Positions 21,588-32,600 of a stretch of 64,000 bases of DNA are shown here, piece after piece (the first letter of the stretch is position 1; every line of letters begins with the position of its first letter). A program made the translations under genes and the position numbers. This DNA comes from Leptodactylus fallax (taxonomy: Eukaryota; Chordata; Amphibia; Anura; Leptodactylidae). Below the pieces are notes generated by a model. That model was given only the letters and a program-made list of their open reading frames with translations. It ran no database searches and was not told the DNA's origin. The DNA lies in contig CAMRHE010000063.1 of assembly GCA_947044405.1 (NCBI GenBank), positions 6,776,001 through 6,840,000 of the forward strand. Reading direction: 5' to 3'.

Positions 21588-22570
21588 TTGCATAATTTCC
21601 CAGAATGCATTGCTGGAACTCTCCCTAAGTTTAATGAAGGATGTAAAGAATAAATCAAATGATGGAAAATCTTTAAAATTATGGCTTTTATGCTGCTGTG
21701 ACCTAGTGAGGGGCGGAGCCTCCTGCTTGCTGGCTATAATCTGGTCCGATCAGGATGTGGCTGTAGGATCGCTGGGGCAGAAATTTTGGCTGAAATTTTT
21801 GATAAAAAAAAAAAAAAAAAAAAAAAAATTAAAAATCCGAAAGGTTTGGATAAAATTCTGGGTTTTGTTTTTCATGGTTCACGTTCATTATATTTTACAA
21901 ATATTTTATACAAAAAGTTGCTTCTTCTTCAGAAAAGTAACAGGTTCATAAAGAGCCCCTGGAGACATTGCTCAGCCTCCTGCACCACACACAGGAGTTG
22001 CGGCAGATCTGCTCCAGACCACAAGGACCTCCGGAGCGCAGAACACTCTTTACATGTCAGATAGACAACCCCACAGTGACAACCTAACAGGGATAACCTC
22101 AGGGCAACATTCATTTAACTTAAGGAGAACACCGGGCAGTGCATTATGGGAATGTATGCAAATCAAAGGATTGAAGATACATCTAATGTAATCTTATTAC
22201 TGAGGAGGAGTCATAAAGGAGGGGCGGGGCATCACATAAGCCCTCCCAGTTCACCTCAGTGATTATGGTCCTCCTGCTGTGCACTATAGAGCAAAGACTC
22301 ATGACTCCAGCTATAAATCAAGATTCTTACGCTTTTCCTTTAAGAACATCTTCACATTTAACCAATTTTTAGACTGACCAACTCAGAAAGGACATGGTGA
22401 CCACCCACTGTCTGTCACTGGGTCACCTCCAAGTCCCTCAGCAGGACAAGCCATCTCCAAAGAGAACAGAAGAAACAACACACAGTATTATACATGGGTA
22501 ACTTCAGTGGGATACCTAGTTAGCCTAAGGAGAGATAACGGCAAAGCACCATGGGAAATTATGCAAATCT
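21588..22570. repeat. Three copies of a ~45-bp ATGCAAAT-bearing segment, one inverted
   Basis: 21588-21630 (atttgcataatttcccagaa, then tgcattgctgg) is the inverted counterpart of 22120-22170 (gcattatgggaatgtatgca, then aat) and 22520-22570 (caccatgggaaattatgcaa, then at). Each is preceded on its own strand by an aagga-gaga/gaac segment. All carry the octamer ATGCAAAT or its complement. This could be a dispersed element with inverted ends at 21588 and 22170. Confidence 0.6.
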
Positions 22571-23559
22571 GAAGATGAGAAGGTCCATCTGTTACCACCA
22601 TGTTCCAAAAGTCTGATCTGCTGATCTCAGTCCCATTCTAGAGAGTGGGGGAGGAGCAATGAGGCACATTAGGAGGGCTACAGGCCGACTTTGGCTGTGA
22701 ATTCTGTTGTGTGACCAAAAATTGGTATATTGTCCTGTGAGTCGTTCACAAATATAAGTCAATTGCGTCACATTGCGACCCTGAGGGTGCTGCGACCGCT
22801 ACTTCTAGTCTCATAGAAATCCATCAGAGCTCACGCTTTTTGCGCAGCACCTCTGGGGTTACAATGCGGCTCCGTTCACGTACATTAGAGAAGGAGTCAC
22901 AAGGCACCATGGCGATCATTGGTCAAGTGAGACGAGATGTGCCATGGCCAAAGTTGCCATGTGGCCCTAGCCTTATTTACCATAGGAATTAATGAACAGT
23001 TGTCACAGCCCCACCCCCTTCATTAAGGCCGTAGTCACATGACCATGTCCATTTCTTGGCTTGAAACATGGATGAAGTTTTCAATAACCATCATACATCC
23101 GTTTTACATCTGTTGTACCCGTTTTTCTGTTTTTGATGGCGAGTGTCATTGGTTGTACATCAGTTTTTAATGTTTTATTTTTTTTTTTTAAACGTAAATA
23201 AAAAAATTGAAGAATTTCATCGCTTTTTTTTTTTTTTTTTTTTTTTTTCTTTTTCAAAAAAACATCCATTTTTAAATGTCGCTCAGATGCAGATGTGTTT
23301 TGCCGGCCATTAAAATTGGACCCATTGATTTCCATTGAGTCTGTCAAAATGGAGGAATATACAACATGTTCATTAAAAATCAGATATGTGAATATTCTCA
23401 TTCACGCTCATTGAGAAGGAATTTCCGGTACTAAAAAAGGCAGTGAGTTGTATTAGGATCTCATCTGTAACAGCGCCTTATGCAAAAGTATGTGCCCCCC
23501 CAGTACCTGAGGACCTGAAGCACTGTACAAAAGTTGTAAGGTGTGAAAAAATCACTGCA
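22571..23559. other. No gene; homopolymer runs and possible foldback fragment
   Basis: A T run lies at 23224-23249. 23030-23400 has gtcacatgaccatgtcc and later atgtgaatattctcattc, which may be ends of another dispersed element. No exon is recognised. Confidence 0.4.
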
Positions 23560-23790
23560 AAGTATGGGCCCATGCACACAACTGTGTGCGGGCCAACAGC
23601 TTGTGTCACAAAACTCAGGACAGGTCCTATTCCTGTCCTGTTTTGCGGCTATGCTCACTGGCCCCAATGAATGGGTCCGCGGAAGCACGGCCGGTGCACA
23701 GGCGGCACACAGATATCATCCATGTGCCACCCGTGCCATTCAGTCACGGCTAGTGTCACTTACACAGTCATGTGCATGCCACTTAAGACT
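23560..23790. mobile_element. Foldback element, 'GGCCCATGCACAC' family
   Basis: gggcccatgcacacaactgt at the left and acacagtcatgtgcatgcc at the right are imperfect inverted repeats. Internal halves (ggcggcacacag / catgtgccacccgtgcc) also pair. It is related in its end sequence to 5145-5362. Confidence 0.55.
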
Positions 23791-24984
23791 GTTTTCAGAA
23801 ATAGAAGGGTTAATAGTAGAGATAGGTGAACTGATCCATTACAAGATGGAATCAACCCAAATATTCCAAATTGATCTGTTTTTAATGGAGCCAAATAATT
23901 TGCAATTTGTTTCAGGTGAACTAAAATGGCCGCCACAAGATGCATTACGCAGTGAAAATACAGAGGAGTCATGTCTGTGACATTGGTTGTGGCTCCAGCA
24001 TCACCTGACATCCTCTCAGCCACCTTACAGCGCTGATGTCACAGACACAATATAAGATTTTATCAGAGGAAGACAAAACCATTTTGGGATGTGTTCAGAC
24101 TGAGAGACATTTCATCATCACTGCATAATCCATAGCAATAGCTCAGTTAGATTTAGTCAGTTACAGGCAGATAAATCATAGGAGTGGAGGGAGGGAGAAT
24201 TTCTGCGCGGTGCTGTGAGCCTATGTCTCCTGCAGTTTGCACAGAATTCCATAGACACAGGACCGTTAACTAGTGAACTTCCATTAGTTTTTCTATATTT
24301 CCATGAATTGTATTAATATTCGTCATTTAGATTTGCACTGAACCAATGTGGGGGTGGGGATAGTCTTGCCGTGCCAAATAAAGTGGCACATGGGTGAATC
24401 AGAGGCACCTCTACTCTATTCCTTTCAATGGGAGCCCCCATAGTGCTGTTCTTCAGCTACATTCCTAACAGAGATAAAACACCCTCCGTTGTATCGGTTG
24501 GTGACTGAACCCCACTGATCAGCAATTTCTTCGCTATCCTTTGGATAGAGGATAAATATATTTCATGGCACAACCATGAGGGCTTGTCTCTCCAGGGCTA
24601 CCCCTCTTCATATGTCCTATTAGGCCATATTGACTTATAGCGGGAGGCCTCCACTTTATAGCCTGTATTAGCAGGGCAGGTCCCACTCTGGTGGCAATGG
24701 TCCATCAATATATTACATGGGCAGCCATTCATACACTCAAGAATACTGCATTTACCCTACAGCAACCACTCCGCTAGACAGGTATGGCTCCGGATCTCCT
24801 TATGTGCACCTCAATATAGAAAGGGTTTACATGGTGAGACAAACCCTTTATTTTCAAACTCTTAAAGCCATATCGCAGGTTTTTATATTTAGTTTTTTGA
24901 GGTCAAGCTCCGTAGTACAAAAGATTTCTTTATAGTCCAAGTTTGGTTTTCCAATAAATCATTTTATTTCTACTTTGACCATTC
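23791..24984. other. Downstream flank of dhfr; weak hAT-like end and foldback fragment
   Basis: tagagataggtgaactgatc at 23817 resembles the tagggatgagcgaatcg end of the hAT element at 33.1 kb and may be a decayed relative. 24480-24545 is a fragment of the TTAA family (ccccactgatcagcaattt, atcctttggatagagg). No exon is recognised. Confidence 0.4.
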
Positions 24985-25435
24985 ATAGGTAGAAAAACAA
25001 TTTTATTTATAGAAAATTAAGCTTTTTCTATGGATTTTGAACATCAAACTCACTCAACATAAAACATGGAAAATATAAAAAAAAAAACAACAACTTTGTG
25101 TTCAGCATTGGACAGGCCATGTGACCCCTCTTGGCCACTCAGCAAGAAAGAATATCATCATCTCCCTATCCCCTTTCTTTCCACTATCCTCGCTCTGGCT
25201 GTAAGGCACCTGGATGCAGCAGGAGCCCTCCCCCACTGCGATGGCTGCAATGAGAGATGACGTGCACTTTGCTTCCTTAGGAAACTGCATCTTGGATTGA
25301 CTGAATATCAAAAAGAACTTTCTGGGTTTTTTTTTTTTTTTTAGGAAAATTAAAAAAATGAGGTTAATGGTAAAAATTGTGAGAATTCTGGGATGTGTGA
25401 CGACCTTCACATAGTGAGCTGTTTCTGTATAGATG
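24985..25435 (-). other. dhfr: Probable 3' untranslated region of dhfr
   Basis: This is the sequence following the dhfr TGA on the minus strand. It carries no long continuation of the frame and includes an A run (plus-strand T run at 25328-25342). It reaches a candidate AATAAA about 430 nt after the stop. The extent is inferred; transcript data would fix it. Confidence 0.45.
25002..25007 (-). promoter_or_regulatory. Candidate polyadenylation signal AATAAA for dhfr
   Basis: Plus-strand TTTATT reads AATAAA on the minus strand, about 430 nt past the dhfr stop. Another TTTATT lies about 40 bp further on (24963-24968). Such hexamers are common in AT-rich sequence, so confidence is limited. Confidence 0.35.
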
Positions 25436-25529
25436 TCATTCACTGTTTGGGGGTTGATCTTTTTCGTAGACTTGAAATACGTATTTTACTCCTTTTTCTT
25501 CCTGAATTCCAGATGGGATTTCGGGATAT
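25436..25529 (-). CDS. dhfr: Dihydrofolate reductase, terminal coding exon
   Basis: This exon encodes the last ~31 residues of dihydrofolate reductase, the cytosolic NADPH-dependent enzyme that reduces dihydrofolate to tetrahydrofolate for thymidylate, purine and glycine synthesis. The minus strand reads ctcatttcag|A, TAT CCC..., giving Y-P-E-I-P, then IQEEKGVKY and FQVYEK, then DQPPNSE and TGA (25438-25436). The EEKG..KY.F.VYEK block is the family's C-terminal beta strand. The first base completes a codon begun by the GG at the end of the previous exon, so the phase matches. Oddities: the usual YPG at the exon start is YPE, and the tail after VYEK is several residues longer than I would expect of the mammalian enzyme. 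The catalytic and folate-binding residues lie in 5' exons not seen here. The exon is intact, so I treat it as functional. Confidence 0.9.
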
Positions 25530-25734
25530 CTGAAATGAGAATGGATGACGTCAACAAATGTATAAATACTTTCCTTATTAAAATGTTACCCATCGCCCAG
25601 GGCTGAAAACACCCACCCAATACCTAATGGGTACCAAGGGAACAAGGGCATGTACCAAAATGAACTGGAGTCACCTTCATGGGCACCACAGCAGCCACAC
25701 GCACACGGTGTAGGAGATCAATCGCCGCAGGCAT

Positions 25735-27964
25735 AGCCTCAGTACCGATATATGTTAGTAAGATAACACTATACATGTGACCCTCAGTACCGGTATATGT
25801 CAGTAAGATAACACTATACATGTGGCCCTCAGTACCGGTAACTATGTCAGTAAGATAACACTATACATGTGGCCCTCAGTACCAGTATACGGTATGTCAG
25901 TAAGATAACACTATACATGTGGCCCTCAGTACCGGTATATGTCAGTAAGATAACACTATACATGTGGCCCTCAGTACCGGTATATGTCAGTAAGATAACA
26001 CTATACATGTGGCCCTCAGTATCGGTATATGTCAGTAAGATAACACTATACATGTGGCCCTCAGAACCGGTATATGTCAGTAAGATAACACTATACATGT
26101 GGCCCTCAGTACCGGTATACAGTATGTCAGTAAGATAACACTATACATGTGGCCCTCAGTACCGGTATATGGCAGTAAGATAACACTATACATGTGGCCC
26201 TCAGTACCGGTATATGTCAGTAAGATAACACTATACATGTGGCCCTCAGTACCGGTATATGTCAGTAAGATAACACTATACATGTGGCCCTCAGTACCGG
26301 TATACAGTATGTCAGTAAGATAACACTATACATGTGGCCCTCAGTACCGGTATATGTCAGTAAGATAACACTATACATGTGGCCCTCAGAACCGGTATAT
26401 GTCAGTAAGATAACACTATACATGTGGCCCTCAGTATTGGTATACAGTATGTCAGTAAGATAACACTATACATGTGGCCCTCAGTACCGGTATATGTCAG
26501 TAAGATAACACTATACATGTGGCCCTCAGTACCGGTATACAGTATGTCAGTAAGATAACACTATACATGTGGCCCTCAGTACCGGTATATGTCAGTAAGA
26601 TAACACTATACATGTGGCCCTCAGTATCGGTATATGTCAGTAAGATAACACTATACATGTGGCCCTCAGAACCGGTATATGTCAGTAAGATAACACTATA
26701 CATGTGGCCCTCAGTATTGGTATACAGTATGTCAGTAAGATAACACTATACATGTGGCCCTCAGTACCGGTATATGTCAGTAAGATAACACTATACATGT
26801 GGCCCTCAGTATCGGTATATGTCAGTAAGATAACACTATACATGTGGCCCTCAGAACCGGTATATGTCAGTAAGATAACACTATACATGTGGCCCTCAGT
26901 ATTGGTATACAGTATGTCAGTAAGATAACACTATACATGTGGCCCTCAGTACCGGTATATGTCAGTAAGATAACACTATACATGTGGCCCTCAGTCCGGT
27001 ATATGTCAGTAAGATAACACTATACATGTGGCCCTCAGTCGGTATAGCGAATAACACACCCCCCCCCCACCTGTGCGTATACAGTATGTCAGTAAGATAA
27101 CACTATACATGTGGCCCTCAGTACCGGTATATGTCAGTAAGATAACACTATACATGTGGCCCTCAGTATCGGTATATGTCAGTAAGATAACACTATACAT
27201 GTGGCCCTCAGAACCGGTATATGTCAGTAAGATAACACTATACATGTGGCCCTCAGTATTGGTATACAGTATGTCAGTAAGATAACACTATACATGTGGC
27301 CCTCAGTACCGGTATATGTCAGTAAGATAACACTATACATGTGGCCCTCAGTACCAGTATACGGTATGTCAGTAAGATAACACTATACATGTGGCCCTCA
27401 GTACCGGTATATGTCAGTAAGATAACACTATACATGTGGCCCTCAGTACCGGTATACAGTATGTCAGTAAGATAACACTATACATGTGGCCCTCAGTACC
27501 GGTATATGTCAGTAAGATAACACTATACATGTGGCCCTCAGTACCGGTATACAGTATGTCAGTAAGATAACACTATACATGTGGCCCTCAGTACCGGTAT
27601 ATGTCAGTAAGATAACACTATACATGTGGCCCTCAGTATCGGTATATGTCAGTAAGATAACACTATACATGTGGCCCTCAGAACCGGTATATGTCAGTAA
27701 GATAACACTATACATGTGGCCCTCAGTATTGGTATACAGTATGTCAGTAAGATAACACTATACATGTGGCCCTCAGTACCGGTATATGTCAGTAAGATAA
27801 CACTATACATGTGGCCCTCAGTACCAGTATACGGTATGTCAGTAAGATAACACTATACATGTGGCCCTCAGTACCGGTATACAGTATGTCAGTAAGATAA
27901 CACTATACATGTGGCCCTCAGTACCGGTATATGTCAGTAAGATAACACTATACATGTGGCCCTC
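25735..27964. repeat. Higher-order minisatellite, 45/50-bp units, about 48 copies
   Basis: The basic unit (45 bp) contains gtcagtaagataacactata, catgtggccctcagtaccgg and tatat. A 50-bp variant has tatacagtatgtcag. Variants at the ccgg position (accgg, atcgg, aaccgg, attgg) recur in fixed order, forming a 185-bp higher-order block (50+45+45+45) seen for example from 26519, 26704, 27073 and 27531. One unit near 27040-27075 is disrupted by a C10-11 run. It lies wholly inside the last dhfr intron. Open frames through it come from the repetition. Confidence 0.96.
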
Positions 27965-28789
27965 CATGTTCTCGTTAATTCAGTATAATGTACAGTAGAT
28001 GATACAGTGTAGGGAAGAAGATCTGGGTGCACTCAATGTGATGTAGAAGACCTCTGGTGGAAACATCACTGCACCCCCATGTGGCTTTCTATCCCCCTAA
28101 GCACTTCTTTCATGCACACAGTACATCCTTCCCTTTCTTATTCCTTGAAATGACTCCATCTTGATTTTTAGATTTCCCCTGCTTTCTCTTTGCTTTGCTA
28201 TCAGTGCCATGAAGCTTCATCATGGGCAGCTAGTGCCAGCGCCATCCCTGCCTGCTGGGAGAACACTGTGATTATCCTCTTTGTCCTCTCTGCTCCTGAA
28301 TAAGCTGAGGCATCAGTAAGGGGCCGTGATCTGTCAGCTCCTTCTTTATAACTGCATGACAGGAACTGTCTAATCATCAGCAGTAACTGTCATAGGAATT
28401 TCTGCCCCTCTGTGGAAAACTTGTGTGGTACAATCCAGACAACTTCAGGAATTGCTAAAGACACAGCTTTCCATAGACTCGAGTAGAGAAAACATGTCAG
28501 TAAAGCCTGATTCACACTGTCCCTAGGCAATGGTCCTAGTCTGATATATAGAAGCAGCAAGAAGAGGCGAACAGGGGATACCATCATAGAGTACATGGAA
28601 AACCTACAGTTTTGGGCGGTGTTCTCTACCTTTTAAGACCATGTCATCCTCCTTTGCTTATTCATGTCTTAAAGTTTTTCTTAACAATGCAGTCCGGCAC
28701 CCTAACATGTAGCTAAATGGTAAAATTCTGTCAGCCTGCAGCCAATATAAGGGGGATATATTGGATACTATTATATTGAGTTCAGTGAG

Positions 28790-29064
28790 TTAAAGTGTAC
28801 CTCCTACTATTAAATAACGTTCCATAAATGAATAGTAAAGGTCAATATAAGAAACTTTGTAATAGATCTTATTAAAGAAATCTGTTTCCTTCTCCATTTA
28901 TCAGGCAGGGTTACTTTTTACATAAAAGTCTATGGAGAGGGAGAACAGCCTGATAAGTGGAGAAGGAAACATTTTTCTTTAATAAGATATGTTACGAAGT
29001 TTCTTATATTCACCTGTGCTATTCATTTATGAAGAGTTATTTTATAATCGGGGGTACACTTTAA
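28790..29064. mobile_element. TTAA-flanked palindromic element inside the dhfr intron, full length
   Basis: The left end is TTAA|AGTGTAC (28790-28800) and the right end is GTACACT|TTAA (29054-29064). Arms of about 113 bp (28794-28906 and 28948-29060) pair at roughly 85 percent by eye around a 41-base loop. The inner ends are tccatttatcaggc / gcctgataagtgga. The right boundary is 148 bp from the dhfr exon at 29213, just inside its donor. No coding capacity. Confidence 0.85.
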
Positions 29065-29212
29065 TCCAATCATTCAGCCCCCATCCAGTTTTCATATTGT
29101 CAGCCTATGCCCTGTTTACATGGGGAGATTTCCTGCTGACTATGATGATTTATGTGACCAGTCGACAAACAAGGGTTGTAAATCCCACATAGCATACCGT
29201 GCCTTTACTTAC

Positions 29213-29328
29213 CCTTCTCTTAGTTTGAAGATGTTCTTGTCAAACTCTGGAAAGAAAGTGTCACATTGAAAATCCGCCATAATGTGTGTGAAGTAGATAT
29301 GGCTACACCACGGGTGTTTCATCATGTT
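29213..29328 (-). CDS. dhfr: Dihydrofolate reductase, penultimate coding exon (116 bp)
   Basis: On the minus strand ctttgcag|AACATG opens the exon and AGAGAAGG|GTAAGT closes it. The 116 bp give 38 codons plus two bases, the same size and phase I recall for exon 5 of mammalian DHFR. The product contains MKHPWC, the helix/strand YFTHIMADF, and the diagnostic DTFFPE followed by FDKNIFKLRE. This is the C-terminal part of the enzyme after the NADPH-binding GG motif, which belongs to the missing preceding exon. By eye the two exons match the human protein at about half the positions, lower than I would expect for a frog orthologue, so a diverged paralogue remains possible. The family's T-R before the IM is T-H here. 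Splice sites and frame are intact, and introns are retained, so it is not a processed copy. Confidence 0.9.
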
Positions 29329-30239
29329 CTGCAAAGACAAGTTATAACTAAGTATATATAATGTATGATAGCAATGTATCCGAAACTTCCATAAAACATT
29401 ATATAACATTGTAATATTGTGTCACATATATAAATAATACCATCAAGGAAGGAAAGTCCGCCAGATCGACTGTAGGGACATCTTTGGGGGTGGAGACCCT
29501 GCTTAGGACCCGGTAACATTCATCATTTCACTTGGAGAGTTGCCCAGCTTAGAGATGATCACTTTTGTGCAATAGTTTGCATTACATTGCATGTTACTGT
29601 TATTACTGGGTATGGCAGTATTATTTAGTACTATAAAGTGCTGCAGTTTATTGCAGCTCAGCTCCCATTGATCGGCAATAACCAGGCATGGCCACTACAC
29701 AGTGTACAGAGCTGTCTGGTGTTGGCTTTGTACACTGTACAGAACCAGTGGCCGACCCCGACTGATCTCACTTATCCTAAGGATAGACCGTCTATATCAT
29801 CACATGGACCATTGTACATGGCAATGATGACACATCCTAGAATACAAATCACTAGAGAAAGCTCTCCAGGTATAGAGGAATGCTGGGAGATGAGAACTCA
29901 GTAGCCTGCAGAATTGTGAATGCTGCTCTGGAGTATCCACGTTATAAACACAGGATTGTATATACACGGTTACTCAAGTGTTTATATTAGCTGTAACATG
30001 ATATTCTGGGGGTGATGCAGGGGTGGACATATAAGGGAAAGTAGTGTGTTCAGGGGGGCCCAACTACAATATAGTACTCAGGTAATAAGTCACAGCAGGG
30101 CCCTAACCAGTAAACAAGGTTCCTTTAGGGTCCCAAGGACTGTAGAAATCCATTAGGATGGTGGTGGGGTTACCAAGTAGGGCAGGGCAAAATCATATGT
30201 TGACGTATTTTGCTATGCTTGGGTGATAGTGACTGCTAA
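29329..30239. other. Upstream intronic flank; repeat fragments only
   Basis: 29640-29790 is a decayed TTAA-family copy (gcagctcagctcccattgat, aaggatagaccg). 29905-29960 is a single diverged monomer of the 97-bp repeat found at 42.1-43.8 kb (gctgctctggagtatccacg). No dhfr exon 4 (with its VWIVGG-type motif) was found here. Confidence 0.5.
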
Positions 30240-31935
30240 AACTGTAACCCAGAGGAGTGGAATGATGTGCATCCCGTAGTCATGGCGACTGACTAGTGGC
30301 CTCCTCAAAGGGAACGAGCAAACGGCAGGTGTCACGCATGAGCTGCCACTGGCTAACGTTAAAGTTACATGTCCGCTTGGATCATCAAGAAACCATTTAT
30401 GGCTTTTCTCTGTTCATATAGTCGTTCCAACATATGGAGGGTTGAAATCCAACAGGTGGAAACATTGCATATCAGCCTATGTTGTGGGAGGCTGTTCTGC
30501 TGTTGCAGCTCAAGGAGGGTGTGCTTGGCCATGCACGAGTGGCTGAAGTGCATGCAGTTTCCTTGACATTTTTAGGATGTCTTGCAGATGGGTGGAACAC
30601 TTAAGGAAACGCTTGACAACCAGATTGAACACGTGCGCCATGCAGGGCGCATGGCTCAGACCTCCTTGACGCAGCATGTTCTTTCCATTTCGGTCACCAT
30701 GGTTCCGATTTTACATTGTCGCGGAGAAGGCCAGGATTTGATTTCTTGATTGAGGACACGGAGCAGTTCCTCCCCTGTGTGACTTTGGTCGCCCAGGCAA
30801 ACGAGGTGTAGAACAGCGTGACACCACTGTGCCCTGCACATGTGTTATGCTGGAGGAGCACTGTGAATTGTCCCTGCAGTGGAGGCTGAGATGGTGGAGC
30901 CTTGACTACCTGAAATGGGGTGCATGCCACTGGGTGATGCAGCGGTTCCTGCGGCAGGCTGGACCACCACATTGGAGCCACGGCTCTCCCAGGCCACTTT
31001 ATGGTGACGCTGCATATGTTGGCGCAGGGCTGTGGTGCCAACATTGGCACCCTGGCCACACTTCACCTTCTGCCCACAGACTGAACATATGGCCATGTTC
31101 ACCTCCTCCGGCGGCTTAACAAAAAACTGCCACACTGCCAAGTAGGTGATTTTATCCCCCACACTCCGCACTAACTGACTGCTACTGCCACTGCCTCCAT
31201 GAACCTCTGCACCACTGCTATCCGGGCAGGTAGGCTGCTACGAAGCGGGTGGTCTACCCACGTTTGGCTCCTGACCTCCCACTGCTGCCACCCTGCTGAC
31301 TCCCCGCTGCCTCATGCGCAAGCTGCAACCCTCTTCTCCCGATGATGATGAAGCCCCTTCGTCACCTGGCTCCCAATTGCGATCGGCTACATCGTCATCC
31401 ACTACTGTCTGCAGGTCACTGATGTCCTCCTCAATGGTCTCTGAGCCAGGAACCTGACCGCTCGCAACACCAGCTCCCACACCACTCTCCTCATCACTAC
31501 TTGCCCGCCTACCGAAGGAAGCGGCAGATATCTCCTCCACATCTTGGCTGGGCACTAGCTGCTGACTGTCCTCTAGTACCTCCTCCTCACTATATAGTGG
31601 ATCCGAGCCCACAGCATAGAGTAGTTCTCTAGCTGAGGGAACAGAAAAGGACAGAGGCAGGTTGAGGACAGGTGAGGGCACAGGGCCTGCTCCAGGGACT
31701 CTTGGCTGGGGGTGTCTAATGTGACTTGGGATGAAGTGGATGACCGACTCAACCATTCTACAACCGTTGGGTTGCTGGTCGAGACACAACCATTAGCTGA
31801 CACTGGGAGCTCAGGCCTCTGTAAGTGACTCCTGCTGCCACACCCTCTTACTCTGCTGCGACCTGTGCCTGCGCCAGAAACATTTAGGCCTGTGGCCCTC
31901 CCTTGTACATGGCCTCTCGCTTCTCTGTCCGACAT
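30240..31935 (-). pseudogene. Decayed, internally deleted hAT transposase with BED zinc finger
   Basis: Read on the minus strand. From 31935: MSDREARG start and a Ser/Pro-rich N-terminus, then a frame change near 31680. From 31660 to 31240: an acidic low-complexity region (EEEVLEDSQQ, DDDVADRNWEPGDE, SSSSGEEG). A TAG at 31240-31238 interrupts, but the same frame resumes. From about 31140 to 31000: a BED zinc finger (VWQFF, CSVC, LRQHMQRHH). The catalytic core between the finger and about 30840 is missing. Then LLRVLNQEIKSW and GTMVTE, a frameshift, NGKNML, CMAHVFNLVV, and after another shift LPQHRLICNVSTCWIST (a decayed TRWNST-type motif) with EQRKAI. WQLMRDTCRLLVPFEEAT follows near 30300. 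These are signatures of hAT transposases (DNA cut-and-paste). Several frameshifts and stops mean it is inactive. Confidence 0.85.
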
Positions 31936-31989
31936 ACTGTTAGATTAAAAAACGTAATTGCAAAGAAAATAAATACAGGGCAAAAAGGC

Positions 31990-32600
31990 CTGTAATTTTC
32001 TACTTTGAAGAGAATGGCGAGTATGCCCCTTATTTCTTTCCCCACTAATGAAGACCTTTAAAAAAACATGATCAAGGCAGAGATTACTGGATAAGAATTA
32101 GGATTTTTTTTTTTGGCAGAACTGTACTGAAAAATGGCCTTTTATATTTGGAACAAAATGGAGAATATGCCCCTTATTTGTTTTCACACTAACAGACACC
32201 TTTAAATAAGTGTTAGAATAACAGCTAAGTGCAGAGATCAGTGGATATTATTGAATTTTGCCACTACTGTATAGAGAAATGACTTGTCATTTTATACTCT
32301 GAACAAAATGGCAAATATGCCCCTTATTGTTTCCACACTAATAAACGCCTTGAAAAAGGCGTTAGAACAGATAACTGTAGAGATAACTGGATGAGAATTT
32401 AGTTTTCTTTGGTACAGTAGTACTGACAAATGGCCTGTAATGTTATGCTTTGGAAGAACAGCGAATAAGCTCCTTATAATAAACACTTTGAAATAGACGT
32501 TAGAACAGATAAGTGCAGATATTAGTGGATGATAATTCACAGTTTTTTTGCTGTACTGCACTGCAAATGGCTTGTTGTGTTCCACCTTGAAGACACAGAT
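31990..32600. repeat. Four ~147-bp tandem repeats upstream of the hAT start codon
   Basis: The words aacaaaatggcgaatatgcc, then ccttatt recur at about 32023, 32166, 32316 and 32466 (spacings 143, 150, 150). Each is followed by ccacactaa, a-gcctttga, gttagaacagataa, gcagagattactgga and a T-rich stretch. They lie between the transposase ATG and the element end, where hAT elements often carry subterminal repeats (established for the superfamily). Confidence 0.8.

Larger units (their letters stand above)
25530..29212 (-). other. dhfr: Terminal intron of dhfr (3,683 bp), mostly repeats
   Basis: The donor (minus strand) is GG|GTAAGT at 29212-29207 and the acceptor is TTTCAG|A at 25535-25530. Inside are a 2.2-kb 45-bp minisatellite (25735-27964) and a 275-bp TTAA palindrome (28790-29064), together about two-thirds of the intron. 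The remaining unique parts (27965-28789 and the two edges) show no further exon. Confidence 0.85.

Noticed and set aside
25624..27755. Open frames with repeated KITLYMWPS or YSVILLTYTG
   Set aside because: They lie in the 45-bp minisatellite within the dhfr intron and occur on both strands at once.
28390..28596. Minus-strand VVWIV reading as the missing dhfr exon with VWIVGG
   Set aside because: It lies downstream of the penultimate exon (wrong order), lacks the following GG, and has no splice sites in suitable phase.
31238..31789. 183-codon acidic minus-strand frame as an independent gene
   Set aside because: It is the N-terminal acidic part of the hAT transposase; the same frame continues after one TAG into the BED finger.
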